A DNA stretch of 64,000 nt from Enterobacter asburiae. Lineage in GTDB: Bacteria; Pseudomonadota; Gammaproteobacteria; Enterobacterales; Enterobacteriaceae. The notes under the pieces were generated by a model. It ran no database searches and had not been told where the DNA came from. It saw only the letters and a list, made by a program, of their open reading frames with translations. This document shows, piece by piece, positions 26,056 through 36,155 of the stretch. The stretch lies in NCBI RefSeq assembly GCF_021440515.1, contig NZ_JAKCMV010000023.1, positions 46,647 through 110,646 of the forward strand. Direction: 5' to 3'. Position 1 is the stretch's first letter, and each line of letters opens with the position of its first letter. The translations under genes were made by a program, and so were the position numbers.

Positions 26056-26080
26056 CGCGCCCGGCAGAATACCGGGCGCG
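26056..26080 (-). terminator. Probable terminator of opgB
   Basis: A 9-bp GC-rich inverted repeat (CGCGCCCGG / CCGGGCGCG) with a 7-nt loop starts seven bases past the opgB stop. On the transcript strand it is followed by CGATTTGTAAATC, a weak U-tract, so efficiency may be modest. Confidence 0.5.
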
Positions 26081-26087
26081 AAATGTT

Positions 26088-28379
26088 TTAGCCTTCGCTG
26101 CTGACGATCTTAATCTCGACCATGCCGATACCCAGCCTGCGCGGGGAGTGGCCGAGAATATTGCCCTCGTTGGTGGACTGCGGTTCAGGCGGAACGATGA
26201 CGACCGTGTTGCTGCGCGACGGGTTGTCGAAGTGCAGGGTGGTGGTGGTCACCTCATTGCCGAGCGTCAGCGCCTGCTCTTTATCGCCCACGCGCACCGG
26301 GATCGGGTGGTTGGCGTTAGGGCCGAACGCTTTGGCGGTGATCACCAGGTCAAATTTCTCCGGCAGCGGATGTGCGTACTCGATTTTCACCTCGTCGCCC
26401 AGCTGCGCGTTCGACCAGCGTCCCCATGATTCCGGGCGCGAGATGCCGCTAAACTGCTTCACCTCTTCCGGCGCGCCGGCCACGTTAAAGATAAAGCTGT
26501 CGGCCTTGTAGCGGATATCGTTGTCGCTGATTTTCAGCATGTCGACGTTACGCTGGTAGCGCGCGGTGTCGATCACCGTGTCCTTAAACGCGGTTTTCCC
26601 CTTCCACTGCGCGTTGTCGACGTGCTGCACGCTCTGCTCGCCGCCCAGCTGCCCCTGAGACACGCACCAGTCGGTTGAGAGCGACAGCGGCTGAGACCAG
26701 AGCTGGCCCATCTTGTAGCAGCGGTCGATCCAGACGAAGTTATCGCGCGGGGCAAAATCCGCCAGCTGATAGCGCAGCGGCGCGGAGTATTCACTTTCCG
26801 GCAGCGGTTCAACGCGCTTGTCGGACACCCGCACCAGCAGCGGCAGGCGGAAATGGCTGCCGGAGAAGGCAATCATCCCTTTCTGCTGGTCGATGGTGAA
26901 ATCCTTCATCTCTTTCGGGAAGTTCCACAGACGGATGATGTCCGGCTTCCAGGCGAGGATTTTTTCCTTCATGTTGAGGAAGACCTCCGACAGCGACTGC
27001 CCGGACAGGGTGCTGCGCCCCAGCCCGATGAAGTTATCGCCGCCCAGAATATCCAGCACCGTCGCGCCGTTATCCATCGAGTTACGCCTGGTGGCAATCA
27101 CCTCCTGCTGCGGCCGGTCGCCGCGCAGCACGAAGAACAGGTTGCTGCGATCCTGCTTGTTCAGCTCGTCCCAGGCGCTGTTTTTCATTGCCAGATGGTC
27201 AGACGACACCACAATCACCGTATTTTTGAAGTACGGCGAGGCTTTGATTTTCTCGATAAGCGCCGCGATGTGCTCCTGGCTACAGGTCACCGCGCTGAAC
27301 GACTTATTGCTCTTGCCGTCGATATCGTAGTTTTTGCGCTTGCAGGTGCGCGAGACAAAGCCGTCAGGGTGGTGCGTATCCACCGTCAGGGCGAACAGCG
27401 AGAACCGCTTGCCCGACTGAGACAGTTCTTCGAATTTTTTCCAGGTTTCTTCCAGCACGGTGTCGTCGTAGAAGCCCCAGTCGTTGCGATAGGCGGGATC
27501 GGCAACCGTGGTTTTTAACTCTTCCGAGCCGTACAGGTGCTCAAAACCGTGCGATTTCAGGAACACGTCTTTCCCGGCAAAGCGCAGGTTTGCGCCCTGC
27601 ACAAAATAGTTCTCGTAACCGGAATTTTTCAGGATATCGCCCAGACAGATATTCTGCGGGAAGAAGCTCGACATAGAGGCCGACGCGTTGCCCTCAAACG
27701 GCGCAAACAGCGGTATACCGCACTGGGAGGCGACCATCCCGGCGATGGTGTAATCGGTGCCCGGCAGCTGCACGGTGTGGCTGAAATCGAGGCCCTGATC
27801 CTTCAGCGCGCCCAGCTCGGGGGTGAGGTTCGGGAAGGCATCGTTATTAAAATAGGTGCGCTCCAGGCTTTCGCCGTAGATGTAGACCAGGTTGAGCTTT
27901 GGATTGTCTATCTTCTTCGCGGGCTCTTTGTACCAGGCGGCGAAATCCGGATCGCCATCGCGCGACTGGGATTTCACCAGCTCGGTGACCTGTTGAAACG
28001 CCGGGCTGGCGTCCACGGAGGCCAGCGCGAGACACAGCGCCAGCAGGCTGTAGCCGACGTGGTGAGGATGATGGCGACGACGGCGCAGCACCCAGGCCAG
28101 GGAGCAGAAAATCACCACCAGCGCGACCACAATGCCGAGGCCAGGCAGAATGTATTTGCCCACCCCCGCGCCCGTCAGGCTGTTGGTGAGGGTGTAGAGC
28201 ACCGCGTCGTTAATACCGTCACCGGTAAAATAATCGCTGGCATAGAGGGTAATGTTTAAAACAATAAAAATACCAAGCACCACCAGGGTGGCGACAAACC
28301 ACCAGGTGTTACGCCCGGCTTTCGTGGCGTAAACGCCGACAGAGGCCAGGAAGAGGAAGAGGGACATTAACTCTGACAA
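26088..28379 (-). CDS. opgB: Phosphoglycerol transferase I
   Basis: Membrane enzyme that transfers phosphoglycerol from phosphatidylglycerol to osmoregulated periplasmic glucans. Four N-terminal hydrophobic segments (to about residue 150) precede a large periplasmic sulfatase/alkaline-phosphatase-fold domain with [11 protein letters not shown] (catalytic metal site), [23 protein letters not shown] and [10 protein letters not shown] place the start at a TTG (28379), giving 763 residues that begin [10 protein letters not shown] and align with the E. coli protein; an ATG two codons earlier (28385) is also in frame. The gene is monocistronic, and a 259-bp gap without other features separates it from yjjA. 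Confidence 0.95.
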   Translation of the reverse strand: MSELMSLFLFLASVGVYATKAGRNTWWFVATLVVLGIFIVLNITLYASDYFTGDGINDAVLYTLTNSLTGAGVGKYILPGLGIVVALVVIFCSLAWVLRRRRHHPHHVGYSLLALCLALASVDASPAFQQVTELVKSQSRDGDPDFAAWYKEPAKKIDNPKLNLVYIYGESLERTYFNNDAFPNLTPELGALKDQGLDFSHTVQLPGTDYTIAGMVASQCGIPLFAPFEGNASASMSSFFPQNICLGDILKNSGYENYFVQGANLRFAGKDVFLKSHGFEHLYGSEELKTTVADPAYRNDWGFYDDTVLEETWKKFEELSQSGKRFSLFALTVDTHHPDGFVSRTCKRKNYDIDGKSNKSFSAVTCSQEHIAALIEKIKASPYFKNTVIVVSSDHLAMKNSAWDELNKQDRSNLFFVLRGDRPQQEVIATRRNSMDNGATVLDILGGDNFIGLGRSTLSGQSLSEVFLNMKEKILAWKPDIIRLWNFPKEMKDFTIDQQKGMIAFSGSHFRLPLLVRVSDKRVEPLPESEYSAPLRYQLADFAPRDNFVWIDRCYKMGQLWSQPLSLSTDWCVSQGQLGGEQSVQHVDNAQWKGKTAFKDTVIDTARYQRNVDMLKISDNDIRYKADSFIFNVAGAPEEVKQFSGISRPESWGRWSNAQLGDEVKIEYAHPLPEKFDLVITAKAFGPNANHPIPVRVGDKEQALTLGNEVTTTTLHFDNPSRSNTVVIVPPEPQSTNEGNILGHSPRRLGIGMVEIKIVSSEG

Positions 28380-28638
28380 CAGCAAATCCTCATGAGGTCA
28401 GTTTAATTGATTATTTTTTGGGTCATACAATGTAATGGCGATGTCGGCTGGCTGCAATTTTAGTGTCATGAAAATGTGCTGTGGTTAGGATTTGGTTTAT
28501 AAAATCGGAATTTTGATCGGGTTCGCATTCCGCTATGCGGGCGCTGAGAGAGGGCTTAAAAGGGAAAACAGTCGTTTGACGCCGCGCGGCTAAAGTAGCC
28601 TGGAAAACGCGGCGTGTTGTGGCAAAAAAAGGGACCGA

Positions 28639-29121
28639 TCAGGAGAGGAAATTAACGCCTTGTTTTAGCACCAGATCGCAGGCTTTGGTTTTCACCTGTT
28701 TAGCCAGTGAGGAGTTGCCGAGGGTGCTCAGGTTAAGCTGCTGGCCGTTTTGCGCGTTAAGCAGACCCTGGATCCCGTCCATGTAGTTGGTGTCCTGCTT
28801 CTGCTCCTGGGTATCCAGACCCAGCTTGCCCAGCACCTGATTTTTGATGTTTTGCGTGTCCGTCACCGAGGCCAGTTTTTGCTTCGCGCAATATTCCAGG
28901 ATCCCCGCCGCGTTATTCATGGTGCCCGCGCTCAGGCTCTGGGAGCTGTTGCCCAGCAGGCCGGTAAGGGAAGAGGCCGACAACCCGCCCTGCGTGCCGC
29001 TGCTCTCTTTCGTGAGTTCATTCGCCGCGCTGGACAGAGACTCCTGCCAGGAGGCCGCCTGTGCAACGCCGCAAACCAGCATTGCGCCTAATACCGTGCT
29101 GAAAATCAACTGTTTTTTCAT
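28639..29121 (-). CDS. yjjA: DUF2501 periplasmic protein YjjA
   Basis: A 160-residue exported protein. The signal peptide MKKQLIFSTVLGAMLVCGVAQA is followed by the mature start ASWQESL. The rest is rich in serine, leucine, glutamine and asparagine (LSASSLTGLLGNSSQSLSAG) with two cysteines (EYCAKQ and KACDLV). It belongs to the DUF2501 family; the biological role is unknown. As in E. coli it precedes dnaC in position, but an 87-bp gap suggests separate expression. Confidence 0.9.
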   Translation of the reverse strand: MKKQLIFSTVLGAMLVCGVAQAASWQESLSSAANELTKESSGTQGGLSASSLTGLLGNSSQSLSAGTMNNAAGILEYCAKQKLASVTDTQNIKNQVLGKLGLDTQEQKQDTNYMDGIQGLLNAQNGQQLNLSTLGNSSLAKQVKTKACDLVLKQGVNFLS

Positions 29122-29208
29122 CGTAGCCTACTCAAACAACGCCCGTAATCGGGCTGAAAGTGGCACCAGTATATACCTCTGGCGCGCCCCGCAAGCCGTG
29201 GAACTTTC

Positions 29209-29946
29209 CTAATACTCTTTGCCGGTCACGCGGCTGCGGTAGCTTTCCCAGTCAAAAATGACGTACAGGCTGTTGCCGAGCTTCATGCGATCCATCACGC
29301 GCTCGCCCAGCAGGCGGGTCATCTCGTCGATATTGTGGTTGGTCAGCATCCCGGTGGGGCGCTTTGACGAGGAGCGGCGATCGACGATCTGGTTGATGAT
29401 GACTTTTTCGTAGCGCGACTCGGTCTGCACGCCAATCTCGTCAATGACCAGCAAATCGACGTTGCTCAGATCGTTCAGCAGCTGCTCTTCGCTGGTTTCG
29501 CGGTTGCTGAAGGTGTCTTTCATCGCCGACATAATGTCGGCAACAGTAATGATCAGCACCGATTTCCCGCGCAGCAGCAGCTCGTTGCAGATGGCGGCGG
29601 CGAGGTGGTTCTTCCCGGTGCCGGGCTTGCCGCTGAAGATAAAGCTGGCGATGTTGTTATCGAACTCATCGACGTACTGACGCGCGGCGGCCAGGGCGTT
29701 CATCTGCCCCTGGGTTTCAACCTTGTAGTTATCAAACGAGCAGTTCTGGTGCAGCGGGCGAATGCCCGAGCGGTTGAAGGTGCGCTGCATCTTCATGGCG
29801 CGGTTTTCGCGGGCGAGGGCGGCGGCGCGGATCTCCCCCTGCTCCTTTTGCCAGGCCAGCAGCTCTTCCCCGGTCGTAAAGGCCGGCTTGACGTTGGCTG
29901 GCATCATTTTTTGCAGACGTTTCATCAGGTCGCCGACGTTTTTCAT
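29209..29946 (-). CDS. dnaC: DNA replication helicase loader DnaC
   Basis: A 245-residue AAA+ ATPase with exactly the E. coli length. The N-terminal region (about 1-50) binds DnaB. Walker A is [11 protein letters not shown] at residues 105-115, Walker B is LLVIDEIG near 165-172, and the arginine-finger region follows ([20 protein letters not shown]). It loads the DnaB helicase onto single-stranded DNA at oriC and at restart sites. Its start overlaps the end of dnaT by four bases, so the two primosome proteins are coupled. Confidence 0.97.
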   Translation of the reverse strand: MKNVGDLMKRLQKMMPANVKPAFTTGEELLAWQKEQGEIRAAALARENRAMKMQRTFNRSGIRPLHQNCSFDNYKVETQGQMNALAAARQYVDEFDNNIASFIFSGKPGTGKNHLAAAICNELLLRGKSVLIITVADIMSAMKDTFSNRETSEEQLLNDLSNVDLLVIDEIGVQTESRYEKVIINQIVDRRSSSKRPTGMLTNHNIDEMTRLLGERVMDRMKLGNSLYVIFDWESYRSRVTGKEY

Positions 29947-30488
29947 TTCACACCTCGGAATCCGTTAGGGATCTGTTTGTCTGGTTCTGAAAACGCATTG
30001 ATATCGCGTTTTGGCTGGCCGCCGTTGCTGGCGCGGCCGATCTGGATGCTGCGTGCGAGCTTTTGCTGCCACTGAATATGGTGGAACACTTTACCTTCCG
30101 CCTGCCAGTAGGCGGTAAACGCGGCCAACTCTTCGGGCGTGACCGGCTGCGACAGCGCAACGCCCCACAGGGCGGCCTGACGCTGGAAATCCGCATCCGG
30201 CTGCCAGCCCGCGTACATGGGAAATTTGCCCATCGGCACGGCAATCGGGGCGTTGTCGGGTTCGTCAAAGAACTGGCTATCGAGCGTGACGTCGTTTACC
30301 GGGCGCGAAAGTCGCGCTTCGATCTCCAGAAGCCGGGCAAGACGTTCAGGCGTGATGGCATAAAACGCCGGAGCGTTATCCGCAAATACCGCGACGGTAC
30401 CGCTTTCGGCGCTGTCGAGCACGCCGCGGGGATCGCGCATAAAGGCATCAATGCCAGCAATGCTGGTGGTCAAAATTCTGGAGGACAT
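29943..30488 (-). CDS. dnaT: Primosomal protein DnaT
   Basis: A 181-residue primosome component (E. coli 179). An N-terminal trimerisation domain begins [22 protein letters not shown] (residues 1-22 in two parts, [12 protein letters not shown] and [10 protein letters not shown]). The C-terminal ssDNA-binding part contains [10 protein letters not shown] and a [11 protein letters not shown] stretch. DnaT links PriA/PriB to DnaB-DnaC during replication restart. It is the first gene of dnaTC. Confidence 0.95.
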   Translation of the reverse strand: MSSRILTTSIAGIDAFMRDPRGVLDSAESGTVAVFADNAPAFYAITPERLARLLEIEARLSRPVNDVTLDSQFFDEPDNAPIAVPMGKFPMYAGWQPDADFQRQAALWGVALSQPVTPEELAAFTAYWQAEGKVFHHIQWQQKLARSIQIGRASNGGQPKRDINAFSEPDKQIPNGFRGVK

Positions 30489-30569
30489 AACGCTTTCTCT
30501 ACTGGGTTACTACGGGCGTGATATGGGCTTATGGTAGCACAGAGAGGGGGAGGGGAAGGAGGGGGATTT

Positions 30570-30595
30570 CCCCGGCAGCGCGATGCCTGCCGGGG
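30570..30595 (-). terminator. Hairpin after ohr
   Basis: A 9-bp inverted repeat, CCCCGGCAG / CTGCCGGGG, with an 8-nt loop lies ten bases past the ohr stop. On the transcript strand it is followed by AAATCCCC rather than U, so it may be an mRNA-stabilising hairpin more than a true terminator. Confidence 0.4.
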
Positions 30596-30604
30596 GCGCT
30601 GTTA

Positions 30605-31033
30605 TCAGGCGATAATGTTCAGCGTGACGTCGATATTGCCGCGTGTGGCGTTAGAGTAAGGGCACACGATGTGCCCCGCATCCACCAGCTTTTTGGCTTC
30701 AGCCGGATCCATCCCTTCAACGTGAATGTTCAGCTTCGCTTCGATGCCAAAACCGGTCGGCAGCGGGCCGATACCCACTTCGCCTTCGATAAACGCGTCT
30801 TTTGGCAGAGTGAATTTGTCACGCGCGGCGACAAATTTCATCGCGCCCAGGAAGCAGGCAGAGTAGCCCGCCGCGAACAGCTGTTCCGGGTTGGTCACTT
30901 CGCCACCCATGCCGCCCATCTCTTTTGGAACACCGAGTTTGACGTCAAGAACGCCGTCGGAAGAGGTAGCGCGGCCGTCACGGCCTCCGGTGGCTTTGGC
31001 TTTGGCGGTATAAACAACTTTTTCTAAAGACAT
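30605..31033 (-). CDS. ohr: Organic hydroperoxide resistance protein Ohr
   Basis: A 142-residue OsmC/Ohr peroxidase that reduces organic and fatty-acid hydroperoxides using lipoylated partners. The peroxidatic cysteine is at 60 (AAGYSACFLGAMK) and the resolving cysteine at 124 (HIVCPYSNATRGN). Arginine 18 lies in the conserved N-terminal segment. Length is the family norm. It is downstream of ohrR on the same strand with an 84-bp gap carrying its promoter and a probable OhrR site. Confidence 0.96.
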   Translation of the reverse strand: MSLEKVVYTAKAKATGGRDGRATSSDGVLDVKLGVPKEMGGMGGEVTNPEQLFAAGYSACFLGAMKFVAARDKFTLPKDAFIEGEVGIGPLPTGFGIEAKLNIHVEGMDPAEAKKLVDAGHIVCPYSNATRGNIDVTLNIIA

Positions 31034-31070
31034 GGCAGGTTCCTCATCTTACGTTTATGTGCGCTATTAA

Positions 31071-31086
31071 ATAGCGCGCGATTTAT
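31071..31086 (-). promoter_or_regulatory. Probable OhrR operator at ohr
   Basis: ATAGCGCGCGATTTAT recurs at 31584 in front of ohrR with two differences. It overlaps a 17-bp palindrome, GCGCTATT-A-AATAGCGC (31061-31077), and lies 38 bp before the ohr ATG. Shared position ahead of both genes supports OhrR binding. Confidence 0.6.
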
Positions 31087-31117
31087 ATAGGTATAAAAGA
31101 ACGCGTAAAGTATAGCG

Positions 31118-31570
31118 TTACGCGCGTTGAAGCTGTTGTCGCAACAGGTCGAGCTGCTGTTTGAGCGCGGTCATGGTGGCGGTATCGCACTGCGCCGCAC
31201 ATCCTACGGCCTGCGGAATACCGACCGCCTGCTGTTGCAGACTGCGGCCCGCGTCGCTCAGGGTGACTACCACCTGACGTTCATCCTTGCGGGAGCGATG
31301 GCGGTTAATCAGACCCGCGCTCTCCAGACGTTTCAGCAGCGGCGTCAGCGTTGCCGAGTCCAGAAACAGACGTTCGCCGATCTCCGACACCGTTACGTCG
31401 TCCTGCTCCCACAGCACCAGCATCACCAGGTATTGCGGATAGGTCAGGTTCAGCGGTGCCAGCAGCTGCCGGTACAGCTTGTTAAGCGCCAGGTTTGCCG
31501 AGTACAGGGCAAAGCAAAGCTGGTTATCCAGCAGCAGCGCGGCGGTGGCGTCGTTCGTTTTTGCGTTCAT
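31118..31570 (-). CDS. ohrR: Redox-sensing MarR-family repressor OhrR
   Basis: A 150-residue MarR regulator. The peroxide-reactive cysteine is at 19 ([14 protein letters not shown]), the defining feature of OhrR, and two C-terminal cysteines (VGCAAQC, about 123 and 127) make it a probable 2-Cys type. The winged helix spans about 55-105 ([20 protein letters not shown]; wing [13 protein letters not shown]). Organic peroxides oxidise it and release ohr. A copy of the ohr upstream motif lies 14 bp before its own start, implying autoregulation. Confidence 0.94.
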   Translation of the reverse strand: MNAKTNDATAALLLDNQLCFALYSANLALNKLYRQLLAPLNLTYPQYLVMLVLWEQDDVTVSEIGERLFLDSATLTPLLKRLESAGLINRHRSRKDERQVVVTLSDAGRSLQQQAVGIPQAVGCAAQCDTATMTALKQQLDLLRQQLQRA

Positions 31571-31583
31571 GGGTTGAATATAG

Positions 31584-31599
31584 ATAGTGCGCGATTTAA
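31584..31599 (-). promoter_or_regulatory. Probable OhrR operator at ohrR
   Basis: ATAGTGCGCGATTTAA matches the motif ahead of ohr at 14 of 16 positions. It lies 14 bp before the ohrR ATG and extends on the gene strand into TTGCAATTAAAT, which resembles published OhrR boxes. Confidence 0.55.
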
Positions 31600-31611
31600 T
31601 TGCAAGCGATT

Positions 31612-32253
31612 TTATGGGCAGGTGTAGCGAAGCGCGACCTGTACCGCCATTTTACGGTAGTGCTGGCGCTGGGCCTGTTCATCCGCACCGTCTTCGAACA
31701 GCAGCGTAAAGGTGTAGCTGTTGGCGACGTAGTGGAAGCTGAAGCTGCTGATCAGGCGATGGAGATCGCGCGCGTCCACCGTCTGGTTGAACAGCTGCTT
31801 CTCTTTGCCGCGCTGGAGGATGCCTTCGAGCAGCTCAAGCGCGCTGCGGTTAACCTGACGCAGGTAGCTCGACTGCTGCATAAAGCGGCCGCGCTGCATG
31901 TTCTCCATGCAGATGATGCGGATGTAGTCCGGGTGGTCGGCGTGATAGTCAAAGGTGGCTTCGACCAGCTCCACCAGGGCTTCCACCGGCGGCATTCCGG
32001 CCAGGCTTAACTGCTTTTCGCTGGCGCGGATTTGGGTATACACATACTCAAGCGCCAGGAGGTACAGGTTTTCTTTATTCTTGAAGTGGTACACCACCAT
32101 CCGCTTGGTGGTCCCGGCTTTTTCGGCAATCTGCTCCATGCGCGCGCCGTTCAGCCCGTATTCGGCAAACAGGGCGATAGCGCTCTGGAAAATCTTATCC
32201 TTCAGGCTGGACTCTTCATTGTGATCGGGGGTTTCGCTGCCAGGGTTAGCCAC
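31612..32253 (-). CDS. TetR-family transcriptional regulator
   Basis: A 213-residue TetR repressor starting at a GTG. The HTH is at about residues 18-65 ([20 protein letters not shown], then [20 protein letters not shown]). The helical ligand domain contains [18 protein letters not shown] and [19 protein letters not shown], resembling NicS/RutR-type regulators. Its stop is 41 bp upstream of the ohrR start on the same strand. It has no obvious enzyme or transporter target alongside apart from ohrR and the yjjPB genes upstream. Ligand and targets are unknown. Confidence 0.88.
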   Translation of the reverse strand: MANPGSETPDHNEESSLKDKIFQSAIALFAEYGLNGARMEQIAEKAGTTKRMVVYHFKNKENLYLLALEYVYTQIRASEKQLSLAGMPPVEALVELVEATFDYHADHPDYIRIICMENMQRGRFMQQSSYLRQVNRSALELLEGILQRGKEKQLFNQTVDARDLHRLISSFSFHYVANSYTFTLLFEDGADEQAQRQHYRKMAVQVALRYTCP

Positions 32254-32320
32254 TTCACGTCCTTATCTTCACCAAACGGAATTCAGCGATTATCACCATG
32301 GCAGCGGGAGAACACAAATC

Positions 32321-33561
<1,241 letters not shown>

Positions 33562-33961
33562 GTTCGCCCTGAAAAGATGAGAGATAACGGCCCGAAATGT
33601 TTACTTTTAGCACGAAGTGCAGGTCCGTTTGCTCTGGGTCAGATCAAGGATTTTGCAATCAGCGTCAGAGTAAATGACGCGGTTAAGCTGCGTTAATAAT
33701 TAATTTGATGAATAATAAATTTTAAACTATTCGATATATATATTTAGTATTTCTAACTTTAAATTTTCATTATTTTAATGTTAACGTAATTAAAATTTAT
33801 TGTCATTTATGAGATATTAGCCTTGTTTGGGGTAATTCTTAATTCTTCAAACTTTATCTTAGTTTCTGTAATTAATTTTCTGCTTTCATTCAGTGGGTAA
33901 TTAAAACCTGCCTGAATGCATTTGACATTTTTGAGTACAAAAGAAAGGATTCGGAGGACCT
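33562..33961. other. AT-rich divergent control region, yjjP / yjjQ
   Basis: Four hundred bases without a gene, strongly AT-rich between about 33690 and 33890 with many A/T tracts (TATATATATTTAG-type runs). Such DNA is a typical H-NS target, and yjjQ-bglJ is H-NS-silenced and LeuO-activated in E. coli. The right end has an AAGAAAGGATTCGGAGG ribosome-binding region for yjjQ. I could not fix specific promoter boxes. Confidence 0.6.
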
Positions 33962-34699
33962 ATGTTGCCAGCAAATGGTAAACACGGAGTTGTGATCAGT
34001 AAAATACCTGTAATGCAGTCTGGTCTGGGTAGCGTCATGGCGCGGAATTTCCCGGATTATGAGCTGACATTTTGCCGCTCCCTGCAAGAACTTACTCTGC
34101 TGCAACTGCGCAGAGCTGACGTTATTATTGCTGATATTTCAGGTGATTATCGAAACCCGCGAGGAACCCTCGAACAATATTATGGGTTATTAAATCAGTA
34201 TCGCAGTATTCACTGGATATTTCTCGTTTCTCGACCGTTATATTCGAGCGCCGTTGAACTTCTTATGCGCCCCGAAACAACTTTACTGTCGGATATGGAA
34301 CCGATTGAAGGTGTGGTAAGTGCGATTCGTGCCGGAAGTGAACGTGCTGAACGAATCAGTCAGACATTATTAACTCCGGATGCAGCGGAATTTGGCGAAA
34401 AGAGCGAACCCTTTATCGTACTGACCCATTCTGAACGTAAGGTACTGAGACTGCTGGGTAAAGGTTGGGGAATAAACCAAATTGCGACTCTGCTTAAGAA
34501 GAGCAATAAAACCATCAGCGCCCAGAAAAACAGTGCGATGCGCCGGTTATCGCTACGCAGCAATGCCGATATGTACGCATGGATCAGCAGTGCGCAGGGA
34601 ATGAGAGAGCTGAGCTTAATGTCAGCGTATGGAGAGTTTGAAGAATGGAAAAGACCACTGCAACAAGACATATCGCCGTCATTGAAAATTGCTCAATGA
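33962..34699 (+). CDS. yjjQ: LuxR-type regulator YjjQ
   Basis: A 245-residue regulator (E. coli 241). The degenerate receiver-like N-terminal domain contains [21 protein letters not shown] and [18 protein letters not shown]. The LuxR HTH lies at about 155-215 ([40 protein letters not shown]). In E. coli YjjQ represses motility and capsule genes and belongs to the BglJ-RcsB group. Codon use is AT-richer than that of neighbours, in keeping with H-NS-silenced DNA. Its 3' end overlaps bglJ by 55 bases. Confidence 0.94.
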   Translation: MLPANGKHGVVISKIPVMQSGLGSVMARNFPDYELTFCRSLQELTLLQLRRADVIIADISGDYRNPRGTLEQYYGLLNQYRSIHWIFLVSRPLYSSAVELLMRPETTLLSDMEPIEGVVSAIRAGSERAERISQTLLTPDAAEFGEKSEPFIVLTHSERKVLRLLGKGWGINQIATLLKKSNKTISAQKNSAMRRLSLRSNADMYAWISSAQGMRELSLMSAYGEFEEWKRPLQQDISPSLKIAQ

Positions 34700-35331
34700 G
34701 TGCGGTTGGGCTGGCACATCTTTTCGCCATGTCGCCGCTCAACCAGTACAAGCTGCACCTGTTTAGTCAGTTCGACAGCCTGAAAGCCGCGCTGCCTCAC
34801 ACATCTTTTTTCGCAGTGATCTATTCACTTTCAGATGCACGTGAAGAGCGCCGCAGCTGTTTATCCTGTATGCGCGAGCTTGCGCATACGCATAACGATA
34901 TTCAGCGCATAGTGTTAGCGGCGGATGAAATGGAAGCAAAGCTGGTGAGCCATCTCTCACCATCGCGTCTGCACGGCATCATGAACAAAGCCGTTTCGCT
35001 TACTCATCTTCGTGATGAGCTTTCGGCCTTGCTGAGTGAAACCCGCCGCGTGAATGACAACATGCTGAACCACTGGTATGTGAGCCAGAACCGGATGCTG
35101 AGTCCAACCGAACGGGCGATTTTGCGCTATATGTCGTTCGGGTACTCCATCCCTGAAATCGCGACGCAGCTTGAACGTAATATTAAAACCATCCGTGCGC
35201 ATAAGTTTAACGCCATGGTGAAGCTGGGGGTGAATTCGGACGTGGGGCTGCTGGACGCGGCGGATCTTCTGACTCATCTCCCCGTTGGGGAAGCCCGCCG
35301 AAGTGCACTAACGGTTTCGGCGTTCTCGTAA
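34645..35331 (+). CDS. bglJ: LuxR-type regulator BglJ
   Basis: A 228-residue RcsB partner (E. coli 225). Conserved parts include [35 protein letters not shown] and the [23 protein letters not shown], then [20 protein letters not shown]. The BglJ-RcsB heterodimer activates bgl, leuO and other H-NS-silenced genes in E. coli without phosphorylation. The start [14 protein letters not shown] lies inside yjjQ (55-bp overlap), so it depends on yjjQ translation. Confidence 0.92.
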   Translation: MEKTTATRHIAVIENCSMSAVGLAHLFAMSPLNQYKLHLFSQFDSLKAALPHTSFFAVIYSLSDAREERRSCLSCMRELAHTHNDIQRIVLAADEMEAKLVSHLSPSRLHGIMNKAVSLTHLRDELSALLSETRRVNDNMLNHWYVSQNRMLSPTERAILRYMSFGYSIPEIATQLERNIKTIRAHKFNAMVKLGVNSDVGLLDAADLLTHLPVGEARRSALTVSAFS

Positions 35332-35368
35332 TCCCTTTTCGCGCGCCAGAGTCATTCTGGCGCCGCGA

Positions 35369-35827
35369 TTAAATGCAGACATCCACCCATTTTGCTGACG
35401 TAAGCTCAGCCATTCTTTCTGGTGAAATCCGCACTGCGCTGTGGATAGCGCCCGCCGCGGGCAGCACTTCCGGGTACTGTTTCAACGAGATATCACAATA
35501 GACGGAAAGAGGATTTTCCAGTCCGAAAGGGCAGACGCCGCCGACAGGATGGCCCGTTATTGTCACCACTTCATCACTGCTCAGCATCCGCGCTTTCGCG
35601 CCGAATGTCTCTTTCAGCTTTTTGTTATCCAGACGCGCATCGCCTTTGGCCACCACCAGAATTACTTCGTTTTTGACCTTAAGCGATAGGGTTTTCGCAA
35701 TTTGTCCCGGTTCGACCCGGTGAGCGGCAGCTGCCAGCGCTACGGTCGCGGTGCTTTGGTTAAGCTCAATCACTTCAATTTCTGGCGCGTTGTCGGCAAA
35801 AAACTGCTGTACAGACTGCAAACTCAT
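35369..35827 (-). CDS. YbaK/EbsC-family aminoacyl-tRNA deacylase-like protein
   Basis: A 152-residue protein of the YbaK/ProXp fold. The conserved lysine is in AKTLSLKVKNEV (about residues 44-55), and the substrate loop GHPVGGVCPFGL is near 91-102. Family members hydrolyse mischarged tRNAs such as Cys- or Ala-tRNA(Pro) in trans. It is not the ybaK gene itself, which lies elsewhere in enterobacteria; the specific tRNA substrate is not evident. It is monocistronic and convergent with bglJ. Confidence 0.85.
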   Translation of the reverse strand: MSLQSVQQFFADNAPEIEVIELNQSTATVALAAAAHRVEPGQIAKTLSLKVKNEVILVVAKGDARLDNKKLKETFGAKARMLSSDEVVTITGHPVGGVCPFGLENPLSVYCDISLKQYPEVLPAAGAIHSAVRISPERMAELTSAKWVDVCI

Positions 35828-35945
35828 TGTTTCCTCCTGACAAATATCCTGCGTAATCTGTCATAAGAAATTATGCTCTGTAAATATCTCTTAAGTAACA
35901 AATATCCCGCACGGCCGATTTCTGGATCGCCTTCACATTCACAGA

Positions 35946-35966
35946 AACCGGTTACAGTAACCGGTT
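35946..35966 (+). promoter_or_regulatory. Duplicated AACCGGTT operator upstream of the EIIC gene
   Basis: AACCGGTTA and TAACCGGTT face each other across three bases (CAG), forming a perfect inverted repeat; each half also contains the palindrome AACCGGTT, with 13 bp between their starts. AACCGGTT cores are typical of LacI/GalR-family operators (for instance AscG of beta-glucoside genes). The rest of the 328-bp gap 35828-36155 holds the start region of the YbaK-like gene and the short ORF at 36035. Confidence 0.6.
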
Positions 35967-36034
35967 GCAGAGCGTGGTGGAGAGATTAATACTGAGTACG
36001 TAACGTCCCCTGTATCCAATAATAAGAGCAAATT

Positions 36035-36142
36035 ATGAAACCATTTCGTCTGAGCAGTACCGCTGGTACACGTCCTGGCAAGGTTGTGAAGCTGATTTTT
36101 GGAATAACGTACGGCGCGAAAACGCCTGACATAAACGTCTGA
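36035..36142 (+). CDS. Possible 35-residue leader peptide before EIIC
   Basis: A short ORF beginning MKPFRLSSTAGTRPG, basic (about six Lys/Arg) and without a clear membrane segment. A weak AAGAGCAAATT precedes its ATG. It stops 13 bases before the EIIC start, and the EIIC ribosome-binding site (CAGGAG) overlaps its end region, as in translationally coupled leaders. It lies just downstream of the AACCGGTT operator. I do not recognise the peptide; it could be chance. Confidence 0.35.
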   Translation: MKPFRLSSTAGTRPGKVVKLIFGITYGAKTPDINV

Positions 36143-36155
36143 CAGGAGATCCGCT

